DNA of 64,000 nt, taken from assembly GCA_003669585.1 (NCBI GenBank), contig QWOQ01000007.1:639506-703505 (forward strand), read 5' to 3'. Source of the DNA: Planctomycetota bacterium (GTDB lineage Bacteria > Planctomycetota > Planctomycetia > Pirellulales > UBA1268). Shown here one piece after another: positions 53,559 to 62,165 of this stretch. Under the pieces are notes generated by a model. That model made no database searches and had not been told where the DNA came from. It saw only the letters and a list, made by a program, of their open reading frames with translations. Position 1 is the stretch's first letter, and each line of letters starts with the position of its first letter. The position numbers were made by a program, and so were the translations under genes.

Positions 53559-54373
53559 AGGTCTATCTCAACAGGCACGTTGACGACGAGCTTCCAGACC
53601 GGACTTTTCTCCTCCAGCATCTTCAACTCGGCAACAATGGGTTTGGATGCCGGATCGAGCGCCTTGAAGGACTTCGCTTTGGCAGCAAAGGGCCGCAGTG
53701 CGTCGGCCTGACGGATATGCCCAAACCGCTCCAAGAGGTAGCCAAGGCGTCTTACGGCCGAATTCTCGTAGGCACTGGCTGCCTTGGCGAGGATGCGGGA
53801 ATCGGCTTTCTTGCCCAGATCGTGGACGGCCTGCGCGGCACCGTTGATCCCCGCTGCTCGGTGGAAATAGCGGCAGATGTCAAGCAGTGTCAGTTCCACC
53901 CCCGCGATCTTGGCGTAGCCCGCCTCCGTTTTTAATTGCGAGAGCCACTCCGGACGGTTCGATTCAGCAAAGGATCCGGGCGTCTGGTACAGAAACTCGA
54001 CCCGCTGCCTCCCGATTTCAAGTTTCGGAAGTTGACGCGAGGTAATGATCTGAAAGACCATTGCTGCTTGATGGGCCGATCCGTGAAATGCAGCGGCACG
54101 CAACAAGGAAATTCGGTAGTCGAAACCCAGATGCTTCATCAACGGATCGATCCAGCGAGCGGGATCGGGGGCACCTAGCAGCCGATCTTCTGGCCTGAGA
54201 ATCAGGTAAAATCCCCTTCGCGGGGAAACCAGCCCACCTTTTCTCGTCAGCCTCGCGATGGCCGCCTGGAGCGCTTGCGGCGTTTGCCGGAACTCCGCCA
54301 AAGCGACCGCTTTGGAGAAGTACGCCCGCCCTCGGACTAGCTGAGAATCGACAAAATCCTGAAAACTGCTCAT
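53555..54373 (-). CDS. AbiEi-type antitoxin
   Basis: 272 residues. The N-terminal winged helix (FVDSQLVRGRAYFSKAVALA, LQAAIARLTRKGGLVSPRRG, FYLILRPEDR) binds DNA; the rest (PLMKHLGFDYRISLLRAAAF, HGSAHQAAMVFQIITSRQLP, VELTLLDICRYFHRAAGING) is typical of the AbiEi C-terminal domain. Type IV antitoxins of this kind repress the operon and counter the toxin. A near-consensus promoter lies directly before the ATG at 54373, suggesting an almost leaderless mRNA. An open frame extends to 54535 but lacks support. Confidence 0.87.
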   Translation of the reverse strand: MSSFQDFVDSQLVRGRAYFSKAVALAEFRQTPQALQAAIARLTRKGGLVSPRRGFYLILRPEDRLLGAPDPARWIDPLMKHLGFDYRISLLRAAAFHGSAHQAAMVFQIITSRQLPKLEIGRQRVEFLYQTPGSFAESNRPEWLSQLKTEAGYAKIAGVELTLLDICRYFHRAAGINGAAQAVHDLGKKADSRILAKAASAYENSAVRRLGYLLERFGHIRQADALRPFAAKAKSFKALDPASKPIVAELKMLEEKSPVWKLVVNVPVEIDL

Positions 54374-54379
54374 TCCCCA

Positions 54380-54407
54380 ATTATATCTGTAAATCAACGA
54401 AACGCAA
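54380..54407 (-). promoter_or_regulatory. likely promoter of the abiE operon
   Basis: On the minus strand TTGCGT (54407-54402) and a perfect TATAAT (54385-54380) are spaced by 16 bp. The -10 ends only 6 bp before the ATG, so transcription should begin at or next to the start codon. Confidence 0.5.
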
Positions 54408-54634
54408 CCGTTTTCTGATATGACTGGGGAGAGCCCCGGAGATGCCCCTGGGACAGAAAACCACGCCCGCCCTATTGGACCGAATGCTAGCGAAGCCGCC
54501 CAAGCACCTGCGTCACCGATAAAGCAACATCTCAAGCATTCAACACCAACACCAACTTAGGGACAACCACAGGTCCCCAAGCCCCTACTGTGGATTCCTT
54601 GACCACCCTTGTCGAGGTGGCGTAGCCTACGGCC

Positions 54635-54946
54635 ATGTACGACCTCATCGGAGACATCCACGGGCATGCCAGCGAGCTTGTAAAACTCCTCGCGGCACTC
54701 GGCTACTCTAGGCACAAGGGCGTCTACAAGCACCCCGAGCGGCAGGCTATCTTTCTGGGCGACTTCATTGACCGAGGCCCGCAGATCCGAGAAACTCTTG
54801 AGATCGTTCGGCCCATGATCGACGCCGGCTTTGCCCTGTCCGTCATGGGCAATCACGAACTCAACGCTCTGGCCTATCACACACCAGATCCCGATAAGCC
54901 AGGCGAGTATCTCCGAAAACATTCAGATAAAAATACGAAACAGTGA
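54635..54946 (+). pseudogene. metallophosphoesterase, N-terminal part (gene split by insertion)
   Basis: MYDLIGDIHGHASELVKLLA, IFLGDFIDRGPQIRETLEIV and LSVMGNHELNALAYHTPD are the metal-binding motifs GDxHG, GDxxDRG and GNHE of PrpE/ApaH-like phosphoesterases. The frame ends KNTKQ with a TGA that belongs to the IS left end at 54944. The missing C-terminal half is found at about 60816-61391 (LDGLRVVHACWDE to the end), with perhaps 25-30 codons lost. The enzyme would have cleaved phosphoesters such as Ap4A; this half alone lacks the last metal-binding histidines (GHYW block) and should be inactive. Confidence 0.85.
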
Positions 54947-54994
54947 CCTGCCCCCCTTAAACAGCACCACTTTAGAGAGAGAATCTGGTGGTGT
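54944..54994 (+). mobile_element. solo left end of the IS3-family element
   Basis: 51 bp match the first 52 bp of the IS at 18069 (TGACCTGCCCCCCTTAAACA ... GAATCTGGTGGTGT) with one base missing. The transposase genes do not follow. It cuts the metallophosphoesterase gene and supplies its stop codon. Confidence 0.87.
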
Positions 54995-55139
54995 TGACGC
55001 TGCCCCCGACTTGGTACCAGCCGGGTTGTTAGCCATGCAGGGCGACCAGTGCGGTCACGATGAAGATGCCGTTCGTTGATGACCTCGCCAAGCGGGGTCG
55101 AATTCCCAAGCCGGCATCTCTTGGTCGCCGTTTGCGGGG

Positions 55140-55200
55140 ATCAGTCGCCACGCCCTCCATGGGTATCAAAAGTCTATCTCCACTGGCACGATGATCGAAG
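55140..55200 (-). pseudogene. relic of an abiEi/abiEii gene junction
   Basis: The minus strand reads IIVPVEIDF and stop, then IPM in the next frame, matching the end of AbiEi (NVPVEIDL stop) and the start of AbiEii (MIPIAH) at 53555-53590; the AbiEii ATG is lost. Only some 40-60 bp are recognisable. The rest of 54995-55318 holds nothing I can identify. Confidence 0.5.
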
Positions 55201-55318
55201 CGTTCACCATCGCAGAACACCGGGATGGCTGATCCTGCTGTCCCTGACGATTCACGCCGGCTCCCAGCGCCCCGTCGCAATGCGGGGTTGGTCAGAGTAG
55301 CATACGCATGAGGTTTTT

Positions 55319-55504
55319 ATGCTCGACCCCAACGATCCATGGATCTACGAAATCTGTTTTCCGGGCGCGATATCTGGTCAGACTGAGATCACATGCCCGA
55401 ATTGCAAGGCGATTTTGACTGTTCCGGTAAACGATCCGATCGGGACGGAAACCTATGAGTGTTGCACTTGCAAAGTGGTCTTCACAGTCAATTGGGTTGA
55501 ATAG
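55319..55504 (+). CDS. small zinc-ribbon protein
   Basis: 61 residues. TEITCPNCKAILTVPVNDP and TYECCTCKVVFTVNW form two knuckles (CPNC, CCTC) of a stand-alone ribbon. GAGG precedes the ATG. The function is unknown; such peptides may bind nucleic acid or protein. Located inside the IS-bounded segment. Confidence 0.7.
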   Translation: MLDPNDPWIYEICFPGAISGQTEITCPNCKAILTVPVNDPIGTETYECCTCKVVFTVNWVE

Positions 55505-55556
55505 AAACGAAATGATTTCTCTCGGCGTGGTAACTGAAAAAATCGAAATTTCTGCT

Positions 55557-56084
55557 CTAGCGCATCGCCAGATGACCTCCTCCGAGATAGGAATTGCGTG
55601 AGGGCGAGCATGTGGGCGTAGAAGGTCGCACTGTCTTGACAATCTCGCGATTGATCTTCCAGTAGTTGTTCTCACGACGCATATCCAGTACGGCGACGAC
55701 ATCGACTTGTCGTTCAAAAGGCCCTGCCCGGTACCTGACGGCAAGTTCACCTTTCTCGCTTGAACAGTCGATGACGTGGCAATCGAGCACCTCAAGGGCA
55801 AACTCGCACTGGACGAAAATCATCGCCATCTTTTTACGAAGAGTCTTCTGGGTTCCGACTGTAAAGTGAACAAGAAAGCCGTCTAAATCTTCGGCCCCAG
55901 CAGCTTTGGCAGCGGTGACAAAACAGTCCTTCATGTCGTTCGCTTCGGAAAGATCCTCGCCGACTCTGAGACGTGACGACTGCGCATTCACACTCCCGGG
56001 CGACAGCAAAAAGATTCCTGATAACAAAGACAACAAAATAAACGATCCGATACTGGGCACTACTCGGATAAAAAACTGGTTCAT
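55557..56084 (-). CDS. secreted protein of unknown function
   Basis: 175 residues with a signal peptide (FILLSLLSGIFLLSPGSVNA). The mature part has a helix (DMKDCFVTAAKAAGAEDLDG) and several strands (GELAVRYRAGPFERQVDVVA, NNYWKINREIVKTVRP), recalling an NTF2-like cone, but the match is weak. AAGGAGG stands before the ATG. Three of its Cys might form bonds. Opposite strand to its neighbours. Confidence 0.65.
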   Translation of the reverse strand: MNQFFIRVVPSIGSFILLSLLSGIFLLSPGSVNAQSSRLRVGEDLSEANDMKDCFVTAAKAAGAEDLDGFLVHFTVGTQKTLRKKMAMIFVQCEFALEVLDCHVIDCSSEKGELAVRYRAGPFERQVDVVAVLDMRRENNYWKINREIVKTVRPSTPTCSPSRNSYLGGGHLAMR

Positions 56085-56401
56085 AAAAACAGCCTCCTTA
56101 TCGTGAAACGGTTTGAACGTCAGAAGTTTACTCCTTATGGGGAGCTAGAGAAACCAAGATTTGGGTTCATGGCTGACGATGGCTGACGTAGGCCGACCTG
56201 AGCAGGTCTATTTCAATTCCCGCCACGCTTTTCCTGGTATTGTTTTCTCAGTTCACAACCACTCGAGGAAGAAAGCCGGCCCTAGTTTTCTCGTTTTCCT
56301 CGGCCAGAGAGAGTGATTGAAATATACCCGCTGAAAATTCGCTGACGAAATCATGCAGCAGTCTGGGGACGCGATATAAATAGTCCTGCTAACGCGCAAG
56401 A
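56085..56401. other. intergenic, no gene recognised
   Basis: Two adjacent ATGGCTGACG decamers are present at 56169-56188. No family was recognised in any frame; the upstream part of pglZ is not here. Confidence 0.45.
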
Positions 56402-56404
56402 TCA

Positions 56405-57130
56405 CTCTCGGTGTCCATAGCATGCGACAACAAAATAGAAAGCATATTGTTGACACGGCCGACCACGGTTTCCTCTTCACCGAAACCGCTCGTGTGGAAA
56501 CGGACAACAGCAAACTGAAAGAAAAGCCCGACAGCACGATCCTGGCAAAAAAGCGTTACCTGCTTGGGCCGAATCTGCCTGATCGATGCGGCGTGGCGTG
56601 GCAAGTTGAGCGTGACTGCCGGGGCCGAGGGCGACATGGAGTTCTGGATTCCCAAGGGAGCCAACCTCTTTCACTTTGTCGGTGGCGCACGATTCGTTCA
56701 CGGCGGGGTGATGCCTCAAGAGATCGTGGTCCCCGTTGTCACCGTCAAGCACATCCGGGGCAAATCAGCCCAGACCACAAATACGAAGCCGGTCACGGTT
56801 CAGGTGCTTGGAAGCAATCATCGAATCACCACAGGCCAGCGCCGGTTCCAATTAATCCAAATGGAATCTGTGAGCGACCGTGTGAAGCCGATCACACTTC
56901 GAGTGGCTGTGTACGATGGCGAGGAACCTGTCACGGACATCCAGTCTGTGAAGTTCGAGAGGAGTTCCGGCAACCTCGACGACCGGAAGAAGTGGGTCAG
57001 CCTCGTCCTCAAAGAGCGGCAATACAACAAAAAAACTCCATTCCGCCTTGTGCTGCGGGATGCTGAAACCGGCATCGAACAGCAGAGCGTGGAAGTGATT
57101 ATCGACAGGGCGTTCACCGATGACTTCTGA
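56405..57130 (+). pseudogene. pglZ: BREX alkaline-phosphatase-like protein PglZ, C-terminal fragment with frameshift
   Basis: The first frame reads HIVDTADHGFLFTETARVET, then KLKEKPDSTILAKKRYLLGP, the TADHGF metal-binding block of PglZ. Near 56580 the frame shifts, and the second reads KLSVTAGAEGDMEFWIPKGA, FHFVGGARFVHGGVMPQEIV, and ends DVIIDRAF-like (EVIIDRAFTDDF). The N-terminal two-thirds are missing. No other BREX genes (brxA, brxB, brxC, pglX, brxL) are seen nearby, so it is a relic. The zeta-toxin gene starts inside its last codons. Confidence 0.82.
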
Positions 57131-57716
57131 AAACCAGCGACCAGGAATTTATGTCATCGCCGGACCCAACGGTGCTGGAAAGACGACGTTCGCAAGTCGG
57201 TTTTTGCCTGAGTACGTCCATTGCACTGAATTCTTAAATGCCGATCTGATTGCTGCCGGACTTTCTCCTTTTGACCCTGAAAGCCAAAATATCCGTGCCT
57301 CTGAACTTATGCTGGAGCGTATGGATGGGCTTATAGAGCGACGGGAGACTTTTTCTTTTGAGACAACATTGGCTGCTCGAAGCTATCGTCAGAAGATTAT
57401 CGGGTGGAGAGACAGCGGCTACTATGTTCACTTATTCTTTCTGTGGCTGCCCTCCGCAGATATGGCTGTCGCCAGAGTTGCCAATAGGGTCATTCAGGGC
57501 GGTCATGGATTGCCGGAAGAAACGATCCGAAACCGCTATGCTCGTGGAATCGCCAATTTCCATGATCTGTACCGGTCTGTGGTCGATCAATGGTCGTGTT
57601 TTGACGGCTCTCGGCTACCGCCTAGGGTAATTGCCCAATCAGAAGGATCATCGGCAGAAGTGTTTGACCAATCGACATGGAAGTTCATCGAGCAACCAAA
57701 AGGAAATAACACATGA
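57120..57716 (+). CDS. zeta-toxin-like P-loop kinase
   Basis: 198 residues. GIYVIAGPNGAGKTTFASRF is the Walker A loop; TEFLNADLIAAGLSPFDPES supplies the Asp after strand 2, and ETFSFETTLAARSYRQKIIG holds the F-E-T-T motif typical of zeta toxins; ETIRNRYARGIANF resembles the arginine-bearing lid. Canonical zeta toxins phosphorylate UDP-GlcNAc and block wall synthesis. It overlaps the pglZ relic by 11 bp and the next gene by 4 bp (ATGA). The open frame looks intact. Confidence 0.83.
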   Translation: MTSENQRPGIYVIAGPNGAGKTTFASRFLPEYVHCTEFLNADLIAAGLSPFDPESQNIRASELMLERMDGLIERRETFSFETTLAARSYRQKIIGWRDSGYYVHLFFLWLPSADMAVARVANRVIQGGHGLPEETIRNRYARGIANFHDLYRSVVDQWSCFDGSRLPPRVIAQSEGSSAEVFDQSTWKFIEQPKGNNT

Positions 57717-57928
57717 TACGCCCCGAACAAGATCACACTTCCGTCACGAAAAAGGCTCAAGCCGCTTTTCTGGATGTACAACAGTCCGTGATTGAGCGAG
57801 CAAAACAAACACACACGCCAATCATCGTGTTCACTGACAATCGCATACAGAGCCTGACTGTGGAAGAGTTCGAGAGAATCGAACTCGAAAAATCATCGGA
57901 ACGCATTGAATTGGGCAAAGAGAAATAA
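57713..57928 (+). CDS. small partner (probable antitoxin) of the zeta-like toxin
   Basis: 71 residues. Its ATG overlaps the toxin stop (57713-57716), so the two are coupled. VTKKAQAAFLDVQQSVIERA is helical and the C-terminus is rich in Glu and Lys (VEEFERIELEKSSERIELGK). Classical epsilon antitoxins precede zeta and are helical bundles; this one follows, as in many Gram-negative zeta-like pairs. No known family with certainty. Confidence 0.65.
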   Translation: MIRPEQDHTSVTKKAQAAFLDVQQSVIERAKQTHTPIIVFTDNRIQSLTVEEFERIELEKSSERIELGKEK

Positions 57929-58027
57929 ACCTTGGGTACGGCCATAGAATCTCTCGACGATTTGTTGAACCGGAATTTTCCCGGCAAGGTGGTTCGCAAA
58001 GATTTGACCAAGTTGGGGGCAGCGTCA

Positions 58028-58077
58028 GAGGGCAAAATCCTAACTTAAGAACTGGCGTCATTCATGGGGGCAGGTCA
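58028..58077 (+). mobile_element. solo right end of the IS3-family element
   Basis: 50 bp equal to the last part of the IS (GAGGGCAAAATCC to GGGGGCAGGTCA), with the same AAGAAC variant as the solo end at 20067-20124. With the left end at 54944 it bounds a 3.1-kb segment in the orientation of a complete element. Confidence 0.87.
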
Positions 58078-58139
58078 GTTATCCACTCTCGCCAATGCCC
58101 GCACATAACTTCAACCGATCCCATCAAGAGAGAAATCCA

Positions 58140-60596
58140 ATGAGGATATTTTCAGCGATTCGGAATCACAGCCATTCCATCTTGGCAACCATCTGGTTCT
58201 TGGTGTCGGCAGCATGTCTGGCTGGATGGACCACGCCGCCCGCCAAGGAACTCCGTCCGTTTGTTGTCTCGGATATCATTCCGGCGAAGCAGTGGATGAT
58301 GGGCCATCCGGTCGGCAACGGGCATCTTGGGGCCATGCCGTTCGGCGGTTATCCCGAAGAAACGATCGTGCTGAATGATAACACCGTCTGGACGGGACGC
58401 TCAGTCGTCCATGCTCCGCCAGAGGATGCCGCCAAGACATTGTCCGAAATTAGGACCGCCCTGTTCCAGGATGACTTCAAGAAGTCTGAGGAACTGATCA
58501 ACGGCAAGCTGCTGGTTCCCCGCAGCCGTTCCCAGGATTATCAGCCCATCGGCAATCTGCGGTTGGGCTACGAACCGGCCGGCAAGTGCCACGACTACAG
58601 ACGCACCCTGTCCTTGAACGACGCGGTGTCCGTTACGGAATTCACAACCGAGGATGGCAACCAGATCCGCCAGGAAGTGATCGTTTCCCACCCTGCGGAT
58701 GTGATCGCGGTTCGGATCGAATCGAAAAACGGCGGAAAGCTGTCGCTGCATGTAGGCATGGATCGCTTCAAGTATTTTAAGACAGAAGTGATCGACGCCC
58801 AGACCCTCGGCATGTCCGGTGTGGCGCAAGTGGAAGGCGATTGCATTGGAACGGCTTGGCAAGCGGTGGCGCGTATCCTGCCTGAAGGTGGAAAGTCCAT
58901 CACCAAGGGGAACCAAATCGCCGTGACCGATGCTTTTGCCATCACCATTTTGGTGACGACTTCAACCGACTACGACATCAACAACTCGATGGTGCCGCTG
59001 CGGCACGACCGCCTGAAAGCCTGTCTCGATTTCCTGAAAGCAACGCAAAAAAAACCCTATGCCCAGCTCAAGGCCGACCACATCAAGGATCATCATACCT
59101 ATTTTGATCGGGCGACGCTTGACCTTGGTAACACCGCGCCCGAAGTCGCGGCCAAAACCACGCCGGAGCGTCTCGAATTGGTTCGCAAGGGAGGCACAGA
59201 CCCAGACCTGACGGAGGATCTGTTCCAGATGGGGCGCTACCTGCTCATCTCCACGTCCCGACCCGGGAATCTGCCCGCCGGTCTCACGGGCGTTTGGCAG
59301 GGAAGCGAATTCCCCAGATGCTGGTCGGACTTTCATTTCAATATCAATGTGCAAGAAAATTACTGGCCGGCGGAGCTGACCAACTTGAGCGAACTGCACG
59401 CGCCGTTGATTGACTTCATCGAGAGCGTCAAGGATGGCCACGGCAGACTGACGGCAGGTAAGTTCGGTTGTCGCGGCTTTACCATGAAGACCGAGAACAC
59501 AGCATGGAAAGATCAAGCCTACTCCGGGAATAGCTGGTGGGGAATGGCTCCGCAAAACGCGCCGTGGGCCTGCCAGCATGTGATGGAACATTTCTACTTC
59601 ACTCGCGACAAAGACTACTTGGCGAAAAAGGCTTACCCCATTCTCGAAGCGAATGTGGAGTTCATCGTTGATTGGCTGGTGAAGGATCCACGCACCGGCA
59701 AGCTGGTTTCCGGCCCTTCGGTTTCGCCAGAGAACGGCTTCTTTCCCAATCCCGATGATCGAAGTTTCACGGCGTGTGCCAGCATGGGACCGGCCATTGA
59801 CAGGGAGATCTTCTACGAGTCCTTCATCGACTTCCTGGCGGCCTCCAAGGAACTGGGGATTGAAAACGAGCTCACCCGGGAAGTGCGCTCGGCCATGAGC
59901 AATCTTGCCCGCCCGCAGATCGCCAAAGACGGACGTTTGTTGGAATGGGACAAGGACTACAAAGGGTATGAAGATGGACACCGTCATTTCTCGCACCTCT
60001 ACGCAGTTCACCCAGGCTGCGAAATAACTCCTGATACGCCGGAGCTGTTCGAAGCCGCGCGGAAGAGTTTGCATTTCCGGCTCACCAACGGCAGTGCGAT
60101 GAATGGTTGGAGCCGGGCGTGGGTGGTCAACATCGAGGCCCGCCTGTTGGAGGCTGAAAATGCCTACCGTGATGTGCAATGGTTGATCAAGGAACGCACT
60201 ATCTGCAATCTGATGCACATAGAGAATCCGACGTACATGTATATTGATGGCAGTTGTGCCACCACCGCTGGAATCGTCGAAATGGTGCTCCAGAGCCATG
60301 GCCAGGATCATGTCGTCAACGTGCTCCCGGCCCTTCCCAAAGCGTGGCCAACCGGGTCATTCGCCGGATTTTGTGGCAGGGGTGGCTTTGACATCGACCT
60401 GACTTGGAAGGATGGCAAGCCCACGCATCTGGTGCTGCTGTCCAAGGCGGGCGAGGTGTTCCGCCTCAAATCATCCGGCGCCCTAACAGTCATGTGCCAT
60501 GGGAAGCCGGTTGAATTCAAGACCAGCGACCTCGGCATATCCTCGTTTCCTACCCGGACTGGGGCGGTCTATGAGATTTTATTCACGAAGAGCTAG
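58140..60596 (+). CDS. GH95 alpha-L-fucosidase-like protein
   Basis: 818 residues with a signal segment (SHSILATIWFLVSAACLAGW). The N-terminal GH95 domain shows WMMGHPVGNGHLGAMPFGG, and the catalytic barrel keeps the family motifs: FNINVQENYWPAELTNLSE near 400 (Asn residues that activate water), SGPSVSPENGFFPNP near 528 (acid Glu), and YIDGSCATTAGIVEMVLQSH near 701, where most relatives have IDGN. AGAGAG precedes the ATG at 58140; another ATG lies at 58095. It would release fucose or galactose from glycans outside the cytoplasm. Inserted within the split phosphoesterase gene. Confidence 0.87.
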   Translation: MRIFSAIRNHSHSILATIWFLVSAACLAGWTTPPAKELRPFVVSDIIPAKQWMMGHPVGNGHLGAMPFGGYPEETIVLNDNTVWTGRSVVHAPPEDAAKTLSEIRTALFQDDFKKSEELINGKLLVPRSRSQDYQPIGNLRLGYEPAGKCHDYRRTLSLNDAVSVTEFTTEDGNQIRQEVIVSHPADVIAVRIESKNGGKLSLHVGMDRFKYFKTEVIDAQTLGMSGVAQVEGDCIGTAWQAVARILPEGGKSITKGNQIAVTDAFAITILVTTSTDYDINNSMVPLRHDRLKACLDFLKATQKKPYAQLKADHIKDHHTYFDRATLDLGNTAPEVAAKTTPERLELVRKGGTDPDLTEDLFQMGRYLLISTSRPGNLPAGLTGVWQGSEFPRCWSDFHFNINVQENYWPAELTNLSELHAPLIDFIESVKDGHGRLTAGKFGCRGFTMKTENTAWKDQAYSGNSWWGMAPQNAPWACQHVMEHFYFTRDKDYLAKKAYPILEANVEFIVDWLVKDPRTGKLVSGPSVSPENGFFPNPDDRSFTACASMGPAIDREIFYESFIDFLAASKELGIENELTREVRSAMSNLARPQIAKDGRLLEWDKDYKGYEDGHRHFSHLYAVHPGCEITPDTPELFEAARKSLHFRLTNGSAMNGWSRAWVVNIEARLLEAENAYRDVQWLIKERTICNLMHIENPTYMYIDGSCATTAGIVEMVLQSHGQDHVVNVLPALPKAWPTGSFAGFCGRGGFDIDLTWKDGKPTHLVLLSKAGEVFRLKSSGALTVMCHGKPVEFKTSDLGISSFPTRTGAVYEILFTKS

Positions 60597-60815
60597 CTCT
60601 GTGACGCAATCAGTCCAAACTGACATTAGGATGCCGAACAAGCCGGCTGCACCGAACGCCGGGATCGCGTCTCAGTTGACATCGAACATCATCGGCCCGG
60701 CTTCGGTGAGCCGGAGCGTTCGTCTGCTCAAGATAGACGCTTCCAATCCGTTCCGAATGCCAAGAGCGAATGCCCCAGTGGGTGCCAAATGAAATACGAA
60801 ATCGCTGGCATTCGG

Positions 60816-61391
60816 TTTCCGTACTCCCTGGACGGCCTTCGGGTTGTGCACGCCTGCTGGGACGAGAGCATGACAGACCAGATACGCCAGGCAGACCGGA
60901 CATGCCAAATCAGTGGGCCGATCACACCTATCTCACCTATCATGGACGAATTTTTACTCTCAGCCTGCCGGAAAAATCAGCCGCTCTTTGGGCCCGTTGA
61001 AACTATTCTGAAGGGCAAAGAGGCAAAGCTCCCGGCTGGCCTTGGCTTTCACGACAAGGATGGCCACTTCAGAACATCCACAAGGGTCCGCTGGTATGCC
61101 GATCCACATGGCCAGACGTATCGGACGTACTTAATGGAGGCTGAACCAATCGACTGCGACTTGCCGCTGGAGGAGTCTGTCCTCGAGGCAGCCGCACCGT
61201 ATCCAGCCCTCGCCAAGCCAGTTTTTATTGGGCACTACTGGCTCACGGGAGAGAAGCCCGCATTACTCGCCCCCAATGTTGCCTGCCTCGATTGGAGCGT
61301 GGCGAAGGGCGGGTTTCTGTGTGCCTATAGATGGAACGGCGAACAGACACTCGATCCGGCTCAGTTCGCACACGTTGCGGCCATGCTTTAG
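60816..61391 (+). pseudogene. metallophosphoesterase, C-terminal part (gene split by insertion)
   Basis: Open frame from an ATG at 60789; recognisable sequence starts with LDGLRVVHACWDESM and continues GPVETILKGKEAKLPAGLGF, HDKDGHFRTSTRVRWYADP, KPVFIGHYWLTGEKPALLAP and VACLDWSVAKGGFLCAYRWN. This is the second half of the PrpE-like phosphoesterase whose first half lies at 54635-54943. The GHYW His is a metal ligand. The two halves are in the same orientation, 5.9 kb apart. Confidence 0.82.
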
Positions 61392-61619
61392 GGATAGACG
61401 GGGCTGGTGAGCGAGAGCCTGAGCCTGATAGCTAATAAAAAGAGTCGCGTGAACAAAATCGTGGCTTCCTGAATACTTGCCAAAAACCGGGCATATTCAG
61501 TGAGCGCAAAAATCGCCATCAGCCAGCGTCGCTCGCGATCTCGTAGCCGTTGATCTCTCCCACGGCTTCTTCCCCGCTCCTCTCCTGCTATCCCCGTCTG
61601 CAACCTTCTGGAGGCCCGC

Positions 61620-62135
61620 ATGCAAATCCACGTTCTCATTCCCATTCCGCACCCGACATACCCCGGCCCAGATCCGCCCGAAAACATCTATCACTACACC
61701 ACGGGTATGAAACTCCGCTCGATCATTAACTCAGGCTGCATCAAGCCAACGACCGCCAAGATCGAGCCCAATAAAAAACCAGTCGCATGGTTCAGCACCC
61801 AAGACCAGTGGGAGCCGACCGCCACGAAGGTCCCGATTCCCGGCATGGCTGGTCAGATCGCGACGGCCAAGGCCCAATCAGGTCTGGTCAGGATCACAGT
61901 CCCGGGAACCTGTGCCCCCTATATCTTCCCGCAACTTCCGCTGATCGCCGGCACATCACCTCAGACCTACATCGGGCTACTGCTATCCGGCCTCGCACTC
62001 GGCAGCAACCCGGACACGTGGCGATTCACTCCCACGCTTGTCCCGACTGCCCTCTTTCGCGAAGTCGAGTTTTACGACTTCGCCAATAACCGGTGGCTGG
62101 CCATTGATATGGCTGAACTCGCCTGCCGGAACTGA
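61620..62135 (+). CDS. unknown protein, possibly ADP-ribosyltransferase-like
   Basis: 171 residues; GGAGG stands 5 bp before the ATG. IYHYTTGMKLRSIINSGCIK then PTTAKIEPNKKPVAWFSTQD resembles the start of DarT/RES-like ADP-ribosyltransferases (an HYT strand, a helix with L..I...G.I, then a WFS strand), and LFREVEFYDF could supply the terminal Glu of an H-Y-E triad. This is only a pattern impression. A fragment of a paralogue is at 49246-49422. First gene of an operon of five closely spaced genes. Confidence 0.6.
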   Translation: MQIHVLIPIPHPTYPGPDPPENIYHYTTGMKLRSIINSGCIKPTTAKIEPNKKPVAWFSTQDQWEPTATKVPIPGMAGQIATAKAQSGLVRITVPGTCAPYIFPQLPLIAGTSPQTYIGLLLSGLALGSNPDTWRFTPTLVPTALFREVEFYDFANNRWLAIDMAELACRN

Positions 62136-62165
62136 TTTCTATTCCCTCTCTCGAAAGGAGTCCCA

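Noticed and set aside
58962..60311. 449-codon minus-strand frame opposite the fucosidase
   Set aside because: Antisense of a well-conserved GH95 gene; no recognised motifs.
60597..60788. Possible gene between the fucosidase and the phosphoesterase tail
   Set aside because: A minus-strand frame is open (contains GAFALGIRNGLEASI) but has no start, partner or family I can name.
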